Below are positions 1 to 9,246 of a stretch of DNA of 64,000 bases, one piece after another. The stretch's first letter is position 1. Each line of letters begins with the position of its first letter. Made by a program: the position numbers and the translations under genes. The DNA comes from CAZDYP01 sp964509505. GTDB lineage: Bacteria > Chloroflexota > Anaerolineae > JACRMK01. The DNA is taken from the NCBI GenBank assembly GCA_964509505.1, contig CAZDYP010000004.1, forward strand, positions 6,507-70,506, given 5' to 3'. The notes beneath the pieces are model-generated. The model searched no databases. It was not told where the DNA came from and saw only the letters and a list, made by a program, of their open reading frames with translations.

Positions 1-2
1 AA

Positions 3-1766
3 AGCGAGACCGAGCCCTTGCGGTTTGTGCGTCCTGGCGGTTACTATGGCGAAATGACGTTGATCACAGGACAAAACCGCACGGTCAATGCCTATGCTGA
101 CAGCGACTGTAACCTCTGGCTTCTTTACAAATCCGACTACGATGAACTCCTCGCGCGTTATCCCGCTTTGGGGACGGCGCTCACCAACGCTGTCAGCGCG
201 CATTTGAACTCACAAGAACATCTTTTCATCAATCACCAACTCCGCAACGTTGCTATTTTCAGCAAACTAGGCGACGCTGAATTGCACGACATCGCCCAGG
301 CGATGGAGTTGCTGACGTTCCGACGCGGCGATGTGATCTATGCGGAAGGTCAACCCGGCGAAGCGGTGTACTTCATCGAAACGGGCGAAGTACAACTCGC
401 CACGCGCACAGGCGACTCCCCCAAGCTCTCGTTTGAAATGTTGCGCCCGGGCAGTTTCTTTGGCGAGATGGCGTTGCTCACTGATAGCCCACGCAAGCAC
501 ACTGCGCGCGCTGCCGCCAGCCAAACACAAATATGGCAACTGACCAAAGATGCATTTGATCAGTTGGCTTCCAAATATCCACAACTATCGTGGGCTTTGA
601 GCAAGGCATTGAACGAGCGACTGGCACGCACCGAAGCGCAACCATCGCCCGCGCCAATGCGCCCACCAGCCGCGCCTCACACCTTGCAAGCCACTATCGC
701 GCCCGCTTCACATCCGGCTATTGCTCGCCGTCCCACCACACTCGCTATCAAACGCCCGATGGCGCGCCCTCCAGCTAAACAAGGCGTACCGCTCACGGTC
801 AAACCCAACACCCCACAAGCAAAGAATGGCGCGACCCGTGCAGTGGGTTCTGCTCGTCCAATTCCCGGCCAACCTGTGCCAGCGCGCCCCAATACCTCGC
901 GCGCGCTGGTGCCCGTGCAACCTCGCTCCAACGCAATGGCATTGGTTGTGACGCAAAGTGCCACTTGGGTTGCAGAGCGCCCTTTAGGCTTCAAGTTACA
1001 AATGGCTTCGTTGGCGCTTTTGTTACTTTGGTTGTGTGGTATTGCTACGCCCGTCACGTTGTTCTCGGCAATCTCTAGCTCTGAAGGACAGGCATTCATC
1101 GCAAGTCTCACCTCACCTGACAATCCAAGCGCACCCGTGCTGCGCCGCTTGGCGTTGCAACCGACCTTCACGCCAACGCCATTGCCAACCGCCACACCCG
1201 AAGCCACCGCCGTTTCCTCGCAACCATCGCCAACCAAACCGCCCGTAGTCGTCATCGCGCAACCAACCGCCACCCCAACGCCTGTGCGTCGCACCATTGC
1301 GGCGCCACCACCAACTGCCACACCAACCACTGCCGCCCAAATCCAGGTGGCTTCCGTTCAAAATGAATTTAAGCTGACCCAGTTGCGCCAGTTGACCCCT
1401 TGCGAGAACAATGGTGGACATCATTTCCATGTGCTAGTGTTGGATAAAGCAGGCAAGGGGATACCCAATGTTCAAGTGCAATTCATTCGTGATGATGGCA
1501 TCTTTACTGACAACACAGGCAAGAAATTGAACGAGACCATCCCTACCTTGGGAGTGACGCCGAACAATTCAGCAGGCTATTTGAACTGGCCCATCTACAA
1601 AGGACGTGTACGCGTTAAAGTGTTGAGTGGCAGCAGCGACATCACCGATTGGGTGAGCGTGGATTTGCCCGATCAGGCTTGCGTGAAGAATGGCGAGGTC
1701 GTAAATCCAATTGGTAACTCGCTGTATCACTACTCTTATCTCGCAGTGTTCCAGCGCACGCGCTAA
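3..1766 (+). CDS. Tandem cyclic-nucleotide-binding membrane protein with secreted C-terminal domain (5' partial)
   Basis: The reading frame is open back to base 3, so the start lies outside the window; the TTG at 18 falls inside the first domain and is not the true start. Visible order: the end of one cNMP-binding domain (GEMTLI, then an R-T-V-x-A stretch), a second complete cNMP domain (about residues 75-195, with the phosphate-cassette-like GEMALL), a long Pro/Ala/Arg-rich linker, one transmembrane segment near residues 325-350, a Thr-Pro spacer, and a 130-residue C-terminal domain with two Cys that ought to lie outside the cell. The cNMP domains resemble Crp/Fnr-type sensors but no DNA-binding HTH is visible. 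Inference: nucleotide or second-messenger sensing inside the cell coupled to a surface domain. A terminator follows. The family of the C-terminal domain is not recognised. Confidence 0.75.
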   Translation, partial: SETEPLRFVRPGGYYGEMTLITGQNRTVNAYADSDCNLWLLYKSDYDELLARYPALGTALTNAVSAHLNSQEHLFINHQLRNVAIFSKLGDAELHDIAQAMELLTFRRGDVIYAEGQPGEAVYFIETGEVQLATRTGDSPKLSFEMLRPGSFFGEMALLTDSPRKHTARAAASQTQIWQLTKDAFDQLASKYPQLSWALSKALNERLARTEAQPSPAPMRPPAAPHTLQATIAPASHPAIARRPTTLAIKRPMARPPAKQGVPLTVKPNTPQAKNGATRAVGSARPIPGQPVPARPNTSRALVPVQPRSNAMALVVTQSATWVAERPLGFKLQMASLALLLLWLCGIATPVTLFSAISSSEGQAFIASLTSPDNPSAPVLRRLALQPTFTPTPLPTATPEATAVSSQPSPTKPPVVVIAQPTATPTPVRRTIAAPPPTATPTTAAQIQVASVQNEFKLTQLRQLTPCENNGGHHFHVLVLDKAGKGIPNVQVQFIRDDGIFTDNTGKKLNETIPTLGVTPNNSAGYLNWPIYKGRVRVKVLSGSSDITDWVSVDLPDQACVKNGEVVNPIGNSLYHYSYLAVFQRTR

Positions 1767-1792
1767 GACCTAAAGACCAAAATCCAAACAAC

Positions 1793-1830
1793 AAACGGTG
1801 AGGTGAACCAACCCTCACCGTTTTTTGTTT
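1793..1830 (+). terminator. Rho-independent terminator
   Basis: Perfect 11-bp stem (1793-1803 with 1813-1823), 9-nt loop, then a T-rich run. It ends the cNMP gene just before the promoter of the peptide-binding protein. Confidence 0.85.
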
Positions 1831-1835
1831 TGCTG

Positions 1836-1863
1836 TTGACAGCCCTTTCTCTGAGACTATAAT
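1836..1863 (+). promoter_or_regulatory. Consensus sigma70-type promoter
   Basis: TTGACA at 1836-1841 and TATAAT at 1858-1863 with a 16-bp spacer, both hexamers perfect. It lies 49 bp before the start of the peptide-binding lipoprotein, so it probably drives the transporter operon. Confidence 0.85.
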
Positions 1864-1912
1864 ATCGTGCGTGCGCTATGCTCAAATTCCATTTCTTCTT
1901 AAGGAGGAGAAT

Positions 1913-3631
1913 ATGTTGAAGTCTCGTCGTTTGTTTTTGTTGTTGATGACGTTGGCTTTGGTGCTCGCAGCGTGTGGCACAGCTGCTACACCCACCGCCG
2001 CGCCGCCACCGCCCGCCACACCTACGCGCGCAGCGGCAGCGCAACCGACTGCCGCCCCCGCAGCGGCCACACCCACTACCGCTGCTCCTGCTCCAACAGC
2101 CACGACCGCGCCGCGTCCCACCACGCCGCCCACTGCCGCGCCGAGCGGCGCTGCGAACACGTTGGTCTGGGTGCAAAACATTGACGATGTGGTGTCATTC
2201 GATCCGGCCGAAGCCTACGAGTACAGCGGTTGGCTCGGAGTGCATGCGATGTACGATACGCTCGTCAAATTTGAAGGCGCTGACCTCGTCAACGTCAAGC
2301 CGAGCCTCGCGGAAAAATGGACGATCAAAGACGCGGGCGCAAATTGGGAAATCACGTTCAACCTCAAGGAAGGCGTGAAGTTCGCCAGCGGCAACAGCAT
2401 GACCTCTGCCGACGTCGTGTATTCGTTCCAACGCGGCATCAAGTTGAACAAACCACCCGCTTTCTTGTGGACAGACATCGGCGGTCTCAAGGAAGACAGC
2501 ATCAAAGCGCCCGATGCGAAGACGGTTGTGCTGACGATGCCCAAGACCGCCAGCCCGCTCGAATTTCTTAACGTGCTGACTGCGCCGCCGTTGAGCATTG
2601 TGGATTCCAAGACCGTGATGGCGAACGCTGGCGCCGACATGGGCAACACGTGGCTGAAAGATCATTCGGCAGGCACAGGTCCTTACATGATGGATCACTG
2701 GAAGAAGGATGTCGAGTTCCTGCTCGTCGCCAATCCGAATGCGTCCGTCAAACCCAAAATTGCTAACGTCTTGATCAAGCACGTGCCTGAAGGCGTCAAT
2801 CAACAAGCCCAACTGGAAAAGGGCGATGCCGATGTCGCCACGGGTTTGACGCCCGAACAGGTCAAGGCTGTGCAAGGTAAGTCTGGTATCAGCGTCGTCA
2901 AAGCGGGCAACCTGCAAATCTTCTACGTCGGCATGAATGTTACCCTCAAGCCGCTCGACAACAACAAAGTGCGTGAAGCCCTGCGCACGGCGATTGACTA
3001 CGATGGCATCGTGAAAGATTTGCTCTCGGGCAACGTGCAACGCCTCAATACCATTGTGCCGATTGGTTTGTTTGGCGCGAACACCGACAAAATTTTCCAG
3101 AAAGACGTGGCGAAGGCGAAAGCGTTGCTCAAAGAGGCCGGCTTCGAGAGAGGCTTTGAGATTGATATGCTCACGCTCACGGGCAATCAAGGCTTGGTGA
3201 ACATGGGCGACCTTGCCGCGAAGATTCAAGCCGACTGGGCAGAGATTGGCGTGAAGGTCAACGTTAAACAACAAGCCGCCGCCGAATTGCTCGGCACGTA
3301 TCGCGCGCAGAAAGCGCCAATTGTGTTGCTGCTCTGGGGCCCCGACTTTGCCGATCCCGACGCCAACGGCACACCCTTCGCCGATGCGCCGCTTGGCAAG
3401 CGCAACAACTACGACGACCCGAAAGCGAAAGAATTGGCGAAGAAAGCGCAACTCGAAACGGATCCCGACAAGCGCAAAGCCGCTTACAAAGAACTCACCG
3501 ACTACCTCGCACACAACGGTCCTTATGCCATTTTGTTCCAGCCGAACCAATTGTTCGCGCTGCGCTCCAACGTGCAAGGCTTCGCGTGGAGCCCCATGGG
3601 CTATTCGGACTTGTGGACGATTAGCAAGTAG
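1913..3631 (+). CDS. ABC transporter peptide-binding lipoprotein (SBP_bac_5 family)
   Basis: 572 residues starting at an ATG preceded by a strong AAGGAGGAG ribosome-binding site; an upstream in-frame ATG at 1871 is rejected because this site fits better. The N-terminus is a lipoprotein signal peptide with lipobox LAAC, followed by about 55 residues of Ala/Thr/Pro-rich tether. The mature part matches the DppA/OppA fold (for example the FDPAEAYEYSG stretch and the closing YAILFQPNQ region). It should capture peptides outside the membrane and deliver them to the two permeases downstream. Ligand is not determinable; nickel- or oligosaccharide-binding members of the family exist. Confidence 0.9.
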   Translation: MLKSRRLFLLLMTLALVLAACGTAATPTAAPPPPATPTRAAAAQPTAAPAAATPTTAAPAPTATTAPRPTTPPTAAPSGAANTLVWVQNIDDVVSFDPAEAYEYSGWLGVHAMYDTLVKFEGADLVNVKPSLAEKWTIKDAGANWEITFNLKEGVKFASGNSMTSADVVYSFQRGIKLNKPPAFLWTDIGGLKEDSIKAPDAKTVVLTMPKTASPLEFLNVLTAPPLSIVDSKTVMANAGADMGNTWLKDHSAGTGPYMMDHWKKDVEFLLVANPNASVKPKIANVLIKHVPEGVNQQAQLEKGDADVATGLTPEQVKAVQGKSGISVVKAGNLQIFYVGMNVTLKPLDNNKVREALRTAIDYDGIVKDLLSGNVQRLNTIVPIGLFGANTDKIFQKDVAKAKALLKEAGFERGFEIDMLTLTGNQGLVNMGDLAAKIQADWAEIGVKVNVKQQAAAELLGTYRAQKAPIVLLLWGPDFADPDANGTPFADAPLGKRNNYDDPKAKELAKKAQLETDPDKRKAAYKELTDYLAHNGPYAILFQPNQLFALRSNVQGFAWSPMGYSDLWTISK

Positions 3632-3640
3632 TCTGAAGCA

Positions 3641-3727
3641 TGAAACGTGAAACGTGATGGGTCAGCGAGCTTTGCCCATCACGTTTCACGTTTCACGCTT
3701 CACTCATCACGTCTCATGTCTCACTTC
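3641..3727 (+). repeat. Heptamer-repeat hairpin
   Basis: A perfect 21-bp stem (3641-3661 with 3675-3695, 13-nt loop). The left arm is built of AACGTGA heptamers; the right arm continues as seven in-phase units of the TCACGTT type (3679-3727), reaching the start of the permease gene. There is no T-run, so it is not a classical terminator. Confidence 0.85.
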
Positions 3728-3731
3728 TTCA

Positions 3732-4745
3732 ATGAACTTCCTCAACTACCTCCTGCGCCGTCTGATTGGCGTCATCGCCGTCATGGTTGGCGTCTCCATC
3801 GTCACCTTCGTCATCTCCCACCTCGTCCCTGCCGATCCTGCCGCCGCCGCATTGGGTGATCGTGCGCGCGAAGATCAGGTCCAAGCGTTCCGGCAACAAT
3901 ATGGTCTCGATAAGCCTGTCGTCGAGCAATACTTCATTTATGTCAGCAGATTATTGCGCGGCGATTTGGGCTTGAGCATCCGCACGCGCCGTCCTGTGCT
4001 GACCGACCTCGCCGATTTTTTCCCCGCGACAATCGAGCTCTCATTAGCTGCCTTGCTCATCTCCTTACTGCTTGGCATTCCAACGGGTGTGTGGTCATCG
4101 CTCTTTCGCAATCGTTTACCCGATCATCTGGTGCGTATTTTCGCGCTCATTGGCGGCTCACTGCCGATTTTCTGGTTGGGCTTGTTGCTCATCGGCTTGT
4201 TTTACAGCAACTTAGGATGGCTGCCCGTCGGCGGGCGCATTGACGATTTCGTTCCGCCGCCGCAACGCATCACGGGACTGTTCGTGATAGATAGTTTGCT
4301 GACAGGCAACTTCACTGCTTTGAAAAGCAGTCTCATTCATCTGATTCTGCCCGCGTTCACGCTTGGCTACTTCTCGACGGCCGTCATCTCGCGGATGATG
4401 CGCTCCTCCATGCTTGAAGTCTTGCAACAAGATTACATGCGAACCGCTCGCGCCAAAGGGTTATTGGAGCGTTGGGTGATTGTGCGGCATGGTCTCCGCA
4501 ATGCGCTGATTCCCACGTTCACCATCATCGGCATCACGTTTGGCAGTTTGCTCTCGGGCGCCGTCCTGACCGAAACGACGTTCACGTGGCCCGGACTTGG
4601 ACGCTATGCGACAGCCGCTGCGATTGGCGTGGACTTTCCCGCCGTGATGGGAGTGACGTTGTTAGCCGCGTTTGTCTATACGCTCGCCAATCTCATCGTG
4701 GATGTGAGTTACGCTTGGCTCGATCCACGCATTAGGAATCGGTAA
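3732..4745 (+). CDS. Peptide ABC transporter permease (DppB/OppB type)
   Basis: 337 residues from the ATG at 3732; the frame is open further upstream but that part is encoded by the heptamer repeat. The N-terminus (NYLLRRLIGVIAVMVG) is the first membrane segment typical of DppB, followed by periplasmic sequence and five more membrane segments. The permease signature region near residues 225-250 (MRTARAKGL) contains the EAA-loop-like contact to the ATPase. It should form the channel with the second permease at 4842. No ATPase gene is present in the window. Confidence 0.9.
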   Translation: MNFLNYLLRRLIGVIAVMVGVSIVTFVISHLVPADPAAAALGDRAREDQVQAFRQQYGLDKPVVEQYFIYVSRLLRGDLGLSIRTRRPVLTDLADFFPATIELSLAALLISLLLGIPTGVWSSLFRNRLPDHLVRIFALIGGSLPIFWLGLLLIGLFYSNLGWLPVGGRIDDFVPPPQRITGLFVIDSLLTGNFTALKSSLIHLILPAFTLGYFSTAVISRMMRSSMLEVLQQDYMRTARAKGLLERWVIVRHGLRNALIPTFTIIGITFGSLLSGAVLTETTFTWPGLGRYATAAAIGVDFPAVMGVTLLAAFVYTLANLIVDVSYAWLDPRIRNR

Positions 4746-4840
4746 TCAGTGTTCAGTCATCAGTGTTCAGTTTCTAGTGATGGCTCTATTCGCTGAACAG
4801 TGAACACTGAACACTGAACACTGAACACTGAACACTGAAC
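4746..4840 (+). repeat. Inverted heptamer arrays
   Basis: Left arm 4746-4774 has TCAGTGT-type heptamers; right arm 4794-4840 has six complete TGAACAC-type units plus a partial one, the reverse complement of the left word. The array ends one base before the next start codon, so that gene has no normal ribosome-binding site. Confidence 0.85.
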
Positions 4841-4841
4841 T

Positions 4842-5717
4842 ATGGTTTCCCCATTGACAGAAACCCCCGTCGCGTTCACACGCAGGTTAAAACGTCCCAC
4901 CCTGCTGCGGAGTCCACTGACCGTCGCGGGCTTCGCGCTCATGCTCATCTTCGTCGTCGGCGCGCTCGCCGCGCCTATCCTCGCGCCTCATGAGCCGACC
5001 AAGCAATCACTCTCTGTGCGCCTCAAACCGCCCTCCGCAGAACACTGGATGGGCACCGATCAATTAGGGCGTGATCTTTGGAGCCGCGTGTTGTTCGGCG
5101 CGCAAAATTCGCTCATGGTGGGCGTCATCGTGGTCGGGGCGGCGGGTTTAGTTGGCACGCTGATTGGCTTGGTCGCAGGTTACGTTGGCGGCGCAATAGA
5201 TGAAGTGTTGATGCGCGCGACGGATGTGTTTTTTGCTTTCCCCTCACTAATTTTGGCGATGGCGATTTCAGGCGCATTGGGCCCGAGTTTGACCAACGCG
5301 ATGATTGCGATTGCGGTGGTGACGTGGCCCGTGTATGCGCGTTTGGTGCGCGGGCAGGTGTTGTCGTTGCGTCAACGTGAATTTGTCGAAGCCGCGCGTT
5401 GTGTGGGCGTGTCATTGCCGCGTATGTTGCTACAACATCTCTTACCGAATACACTCGCGCCCTTGTTGGTGCAAGCGAGCTTCGACATGGGCGGGGCGAT
5501 TCTCACGGCCGCTGGTTTGAGCTTCATCGGCTTCGGCGCGCAGATTCCCACGCCCGAATGGGGTGTGCTGATTAGCGATGGGCGTCGCTACGTTGCCACG
5601 CAACCGTGGCTGCCGCTCTTCCCCGGCCTCGCTATCCTCTTGACCGTCGCCGCGTTCAACCTCATTGGCGACGGCTTGCGCGACGCGCTTGATCCGCGCC
5701 TGCGTGGGCATGAGTAA
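4842..5717 (+). CDS. Peptide ABC transporter permease (DppC/OppC type)
   Basis: 291 residues. An N-terminal cytoplasmic stretch precedes the first membrane segment (residues 25-45), followed by the family motif HWMGTDQLGRDLWSR near residues 67-81 and the EAA-type loop (REFVEAARCVGVS) near 180-192. The C-terminus (NLIGDGLRDALDPRLRG) is typical of DppC proteins. It pairs with the permease upstream. The start codon directly abuts the heptamer array, with no purine-rich ribosome-binding site, so translation may be coupled or leaderless-like. Confidence 0.92.
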   Translation: MVSPLTETPVAFTRRLKRPTLLRSPLTVAGFALMLIFVVGALAAPILAPHEPTKQSLSVRLKPPSAEHWMGTDQLGRDLWSRVLFGAQNSLMVGVIVVGAAGLVGTLIGLVAGYVGGAIDEVLMRATDVFFAFPSLILAMAISGALGPSLTNAMIAIAVVTWPVYARLVRGQVLSLRQREFVEAARCVGVSLPRMLLQHLLPNTLAPLLVQASFDMGGAILTAAGLSFIGFGAQIPTPEWGVLISDGRRYVATQPWLPLFPGLAILLTVAAFNLIGDGLRDALDPRLRGHE

Positions 5718-5795
5718 AACACTAAGACACAAAGAACACAAAGAACACAAAGAAAACCTTTGTGTTCTTTGTGCCTTCGTGCCTTCGTGTTGAAA
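5718..5795 (+). repeat. Octamer/nonamer repeat, inverted arms
   Basis: Left part repeats AACACAAAG with a 9-nt period; right part repeats CTTTGTGC/CTTCGTGC with an 8-nt period, the reverse complement of the left word. The same word recurs at 8203-8272. Confidence 0.75.
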
Positions 5796-5806
5796 ATGGA
5801 GAAGCA

Positions 5807-6838
5807 ATGAGCAATGACATTCAAACTCGTCTCGCTCGCTTGCATCACGGCATCGTTGACATGCACTTCGACTTGTTGATGGATTTGTACGAGCAACGCG
5901 AGCGCGTCAATGTCCTCGACACAGATTATCTTGCCGATTTGCAAGTGGGCGGTATTGGCGTCATCGGCGCGGCGATTTACATCGAAGACAAATATGTGCC
6001 AGAGTTGGCGTTGCGTGTCGCGCTCGACCAGATCGCACGGCTCTATGTGGAGACCAATGGCAACACGCACTTTGCTTTATGCAAGAGCTACGCCGACATC
6101 GTAGCCGCGCGACAAGCGGGCAAGATCGCCATCCTCATCACGATGGAAGGCGTCGAGCCGTTAGGCACTGACCTCGATTTGCTGCGTGTGTTTTACGAGC
6201 TCGGTGTGCGGAGCGTCGGCTTGACCCACGTGCGGCGCAACATGGCGGGCGATGGCGGCGTGTTCGCGCCACGCGGCTCATCGCGTCACGGTTTGAGTGC
6301 GTTTGGCAAGGAGGTCATCAAGCAATGCGAGGCGTTGGGCATCATGCTCGACCTCGCGCATCTCAACCCTGCGGGTGTGGACGATGTGTTGGCATTGACG
6401 ACGAAACCCGTCATCGTCTCGCACTCGAACCCGCGCAAGTTTTACGACATCGAACGCAATAGCAGCGACGAACACATCAAAATCGTCGGACAACGCGGCG
6501 GCGTGTTCGGCGTGAACGCCGTGCTGGTCAGCCCCAAGCCCGAAGAAGCCACGCTCGACCGCTACGTGGACCACATCGAATACGTTGCAGAGTTGGCGGG
6601 CATAGACAGCGTGGGCATCGGCTTCGACTTCTTCGACCACATCTACAAACAATGGACAGACGCGCAACGTGCCGATCTCGAACGCAAACTCACGAAGCCT
6701 AACTTCTTACCCGACTTGCGCGACCACACGCACGCGCCCAACCTCACGCGCAAACTCATCGAGCGCGGCTTCGGCGACGCCGACATCGAGAAGATTTTGG
6801 GGGGAAATTGGATGAGGGTGTTCAAACAGCTACTATAG
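5807..6838 (+). CDS. Membrane dipeptidase (peptidase family M19)
   Basis: 343 residues from the ATG at 5807, just after the repeat. Family M19 metal-ligand motifs are visible: HFD near residue 20, MEGVE near residue 113, VSHSN near residue 204, and GIGFDFF near residue 268. These enzymes hydrolyse dipeptides, including some with a D-residue, using two zinc ions. Position after a peptide transporter suggests it processes imported di- or oligopeptides. No signal peptide is visible, so it should be cytoplasmic. Confidence 0.9.
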   Translation: MSNDIQTRLARLHHGIVDMHFDLLMDLYEQRERVNVLDTDYLADLQVGGIGVIGAAIYIEDKYVPELALRVALDQIARLYVETNGNTHFALCKSYADIVAARQAGKIAILITMEGVEPLGTDLDLLRVFYELGVRSVGLTHVRRNMAGDGGVFAPRGSSRHGLSAFGKEVIKQCEALGIMLDLAHLNPAGVDDVLALTTKPVIVSHSNPRKFYDIERNSSDEHIKIVGQRGGVFGVNAVLVSPKPEEATLDRYVDHIEYVAELAGIDSVGIGFDFFDHIYKQWTDAQRADLERKLTKPNFLPDLRDHTHAPNLTRKLIERGFGDADIEKILGGNWMRVFKQLL

Positions 6839-6845
6839 ACAAAAT

Positions 6846-6874
6846 CGGTGGAGTCATTGTGACTCCACCGTTTT
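6846..6874. terminator. Bidirectional terminator between convergent genes
   Basis: Perfect 11-bp stem (6846-6856 with 6860-6870) with a 3-nt loop, T-rich on the + side and A-rich before the stem, so it can serve the dipeptidase and lysA, which converge here. Confidence 0.8.
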
Positions 6875-6904
6875 CGTTTCCCCTCACGCCTCACATTTCG
6901 CGCT

Positions 6905-8134
6905 TCACATTTCACGCTCCGCCATCTGCTCCCACGTTTCCCGTTGCGTCACCACGCGCCACTCCTTGCCCTGCACAACGACCTCCGCAGGCAACGGTTG
7001 TTGATTGTAGCGCGATGCCATACTGAACCCATACGCGCCCACATCCATAATCGCAATCAAATCGCCGCGTGTCATAACGGGCAGGGTGCGATCATGCGCC
7101 AGAAAATCCGCACTCTCACAAATCGGTCCGACTACATCAGCCAAGACTTTTGCCTCAGAACGCGGACGCACTGCCCGCACTTCATGGTAAGCCTCATATA
7201 ACGCTGGGCGCATGAGCGAGTGCATCCCTGCATCCGTCACCACGAAATTTTTTGTCGGCGTGCGCTTGAGATAGGTCACACTCGCCACCAATGCGCCTGC
7301 CGGCGCGACGATGCTGCGCCCCGGCTCCAAGATGAAGGGGGGATGCGCCGCGCCAAATGTTTGATTCACGACCTGCGCCCACTCGCTTGCGTGCATTGGG
7401 TTCTCGTCACGATAGACGATGCCCAAGCCGCCGCCGAGGTTGATGTGCTGCAAGTTCACGCCCCACGCTTGCATTTGCAACACTAAGTCGCGCATGAACT
7501 CGGCGCGCGCGCGCATTGGTTCGGGTTGTGTAATCTGCGAGCCGATATGCGAGTGGATGCCGACAATCTGCACGCTTGCTATTTGCTGCGCTTGGCGCAC
7601 TACCGCTTCAATATCTTCCAATGGCACACCAAACTTCGACGCTTTGTGTCCCGTGCTGATGTGCTTGTGCGTCAGCGCGTCAATGTCGGGATTGAGACGA
7701 AACGCAATGGGCGCAACCTTTTGCTTCTGTTGCGCGATCTCTGCGACAAGTTCAAGTTCTTCTACGCCATCCACATTGATGCACAATATCTCATTCTCAA
7801 GCGCGTATGCAATTTCGGCGGCGGTCTTGCCATTGCCATTGAAGACAATTTTGTTGGGCGGCGTGCCGACCTTGAGCGCGCGCCACAACTCGCCGCCGCT
7901 CACTACATCTGCGCCGATGCCAAGCGAGACGAGATGGCGCAAGATGGCGAGGTTCGCGTTCGCCTTGTACGCATACGCGATGAGGGCGTTAGGAAACGCC
8001 GTGAGAAAGGCGCGCGCGCGCCGCTCAATTTCGTCGAGCGAATAAACGTAGAACGGCGTGCCGACCTCGCGCGCGATAACCGAGAGGGACGCTTGTTCGC
8101 AATGGAGCTCGTGGTTTTGATAAGAAAAGTTCAT
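6905..8134 (-). CDS. lysA: Diaminopimelate decarboxylase
   Basis: 409 residues, the usual length. It converts meso-diaminopimelate to L-lysine, the last step of lysine synthesis, using pyridoxal phosphate. The PLP-binding lysine lies in AYAYKANANL near residue 55, followed by HSHIGSQI near residue 192 and the active-site CESADF near residue 345. The ATG is preceded by GAGGATACTCG, a good ribosome-binding site. It stands alone between unrelated genes. In a lineage whose peptidoglycan diamino acid is uncertain, this enzyme shows that free diaminopimelate is made. Confidence 0.95.
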   Translation of the reverse strand: MNFSYQNHELHCEQASLSVIAREVGTPFYVYSLDEIERRARAFLTAFPNALIAYAYKANANLAILRHLVSLGIGADVVSGGELWRALKVGTPPNKIVFNGNGKTAAEIAYALENEILCINVDGVEELELVAEIAQQKQKVAPIAFRLNPDIDALTHKHISTGHKASKFGVPLEDIEAVVRQAQQIASVQIVGIHSHIGSQITQPEPMRARAEFMRDLVLQMQAWGVNLQHINLGGGLGIVYRDENPMHASEWAQVVNQTFGAAHPPFILEPGRSIVAPAGALVASVTYLKRTPTKNFVVTDAGMHSLMRPALYEAYHEVRAVRPRSEAKVLADVVGPICESADFLAHDRTLPVMTRGDLIAIMDVGAYGFSMASRYNQQPLPAEVVVQGKEWRVVTQRETWEQMAEREM

Positions 8135-8202
8135 CGAGTATCCTCGGAAGAAATGTGGGAACTCACCTTACGCAGACGCGGTTACACCAACCGCCCCAAC
8201 AC

Positions 8203-8272
8203 AAAGGCATTAAGAAGCACAAAGCGCACCAAGTCTTTGTGTCTTTGTGAAATGGTTGTGCCTTTGTGTTGA
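8203..8272. repeat. Octamer repeat, inverted arms
   Basis: Reads of TCTTTGTG and CCTTTGTG follow an 8-nt period, preceded by CACAAAG words in the opposite sense. Same word as at 5718-5795. It lies between the divergent lysA and response regulator genes; nothing else is recognised in this 268-bp gap. Confidence 0.65.
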
Positions 8273-8402
8273 GAAGTCGGCATAGCCATCAATAGCGTCA
8301 AAGTCGCGCAAGGCGAGATGGGAAATTATGACACATTCGCGGATTGTGGTAAATTCTTTTTACCTCGAGGAGGAGGACACACCAATCCTTCACGGAGGAA
8401 AC

Positions 8403-9242
8403 ATGTTTTTTCAGGAATGGAATGTGTTGGTGGTGGATGATGAGCCCGATGTGTTGGCTGTCACCAAGCTCGCCTTGATTGATGCGGAGGTTTATGGCTT
8501 GCCCATCAAGATTCACACCGCGAAGAGCAAAGCCGAAGCGATGGACTTGCTCAACACGACCTTTGCCATCAAAGATGTGCCTGAAGGCTCCTTGACCGTT
8601 GGCTTGATTGATGTGGTGATGGAGAGCCAGCACGCAGGCCTTGAACTCTGTGAGTATATTCGCGCCTCACTGAAGAATCAATCCGCGCAACTCTACATCC
8701 GCACTGGGCAACCAGGGGTTATGCCTGAACGGATCGTGATTGACCGCTACGACATCTCTGGCTATTTCACGAAGGTTGAGATGACGGAGCAGAAGCTATA
8801 CACCTTCGTCAAGAGCGGCATTCGCCAATGGCTCACCAGCTACTACTCGAAGCTTGTTGCCGAGCTGACTAATCGCGCCATTCAACATGCGGAGACAAAA
8901 GCGCAACTGCTGAAAATGCTGACGCCCATCGGCAAAGAGTTCGGGCTGTTGATGATACAGGGCATCGTCTTTGAACAAGACACTGTCCTCACCTACGTTA
9001 CGCCTGAGCAAGTGCTGGCATTGCATGATGAGCTGGTCATGCTGCCGCCCATGATTGAAACCTCCGAAGGTCACAGATTCATTGCGGATGGGAAGCGCGT
9101 GATGACACATATCGTCGAGACGCCCTCCACTGCCGATTACTATTTCGTCGCCGAATATACGATGGCGATGCCTCCCCATTTATACGACGTCACGTTCAAA
9201 AATGGTCTCGCGCTTTCGATGCTTTGGAAACGCGCGCAGTAA
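8403..9242 (+). CDS. Response regulator with DUF3369-like second half
   Basis: 279 residues from the ATG at 8403, preceded by GGAGGAA. The receiver domain occupies about residues 1-140: VVDDEPD near the N-terminus gives the acidic pocket and LIDVVMES the probable phosphorylated Asp. The stretch IRTGQPGVMPERIVID followed by YDISGYFTK is characteristic of regulators carrying DUF3369. The rest (about 150-279) has no recognisable DNA-binding or output domain. The gene ends 4 bp before the histidine kinase start, so the two are cotranscribed and form a signalling pair. Confidence 0.85.
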   Translation: MFFQEWNVLVVDDEPDVLAVTKLALIDAEVYGLPIKIHTAKSKAEAMDLLNTTFAIKDVPEGSLTVGLIDVVMESQHAGLELCEYIRASLKNQSAQLYIRTGQPGVMPERIVIDRYDISGYFTKVEMTEQKLYTFVKSGIRQWLTSYYSKLVAELTNRAIQHAETKAQLLKMLTPIGKEFGLLMIQGIVFEQDTVLTYVTPEQVLALHDELVMLPPMIETSEGHRFIADGKRVMTHIVETPSTADYYFVAEYTMAMPPHLYDVTFKNGLALSMLWKRAQ

Positions 9243-9246
9243 GACG

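Noticed and set aside
2195..3577. 460-codon open frame antisense to the peptide-binding protein
   Set aside because: It mirrors the codon structure of a well supported lipoprotein gene, has no recognisable domain and no ribosome-binding site; the long antisense frames at 677-1330, 7526-8272, 54340-54864 and 57519-58433 are rejected for the same reason.
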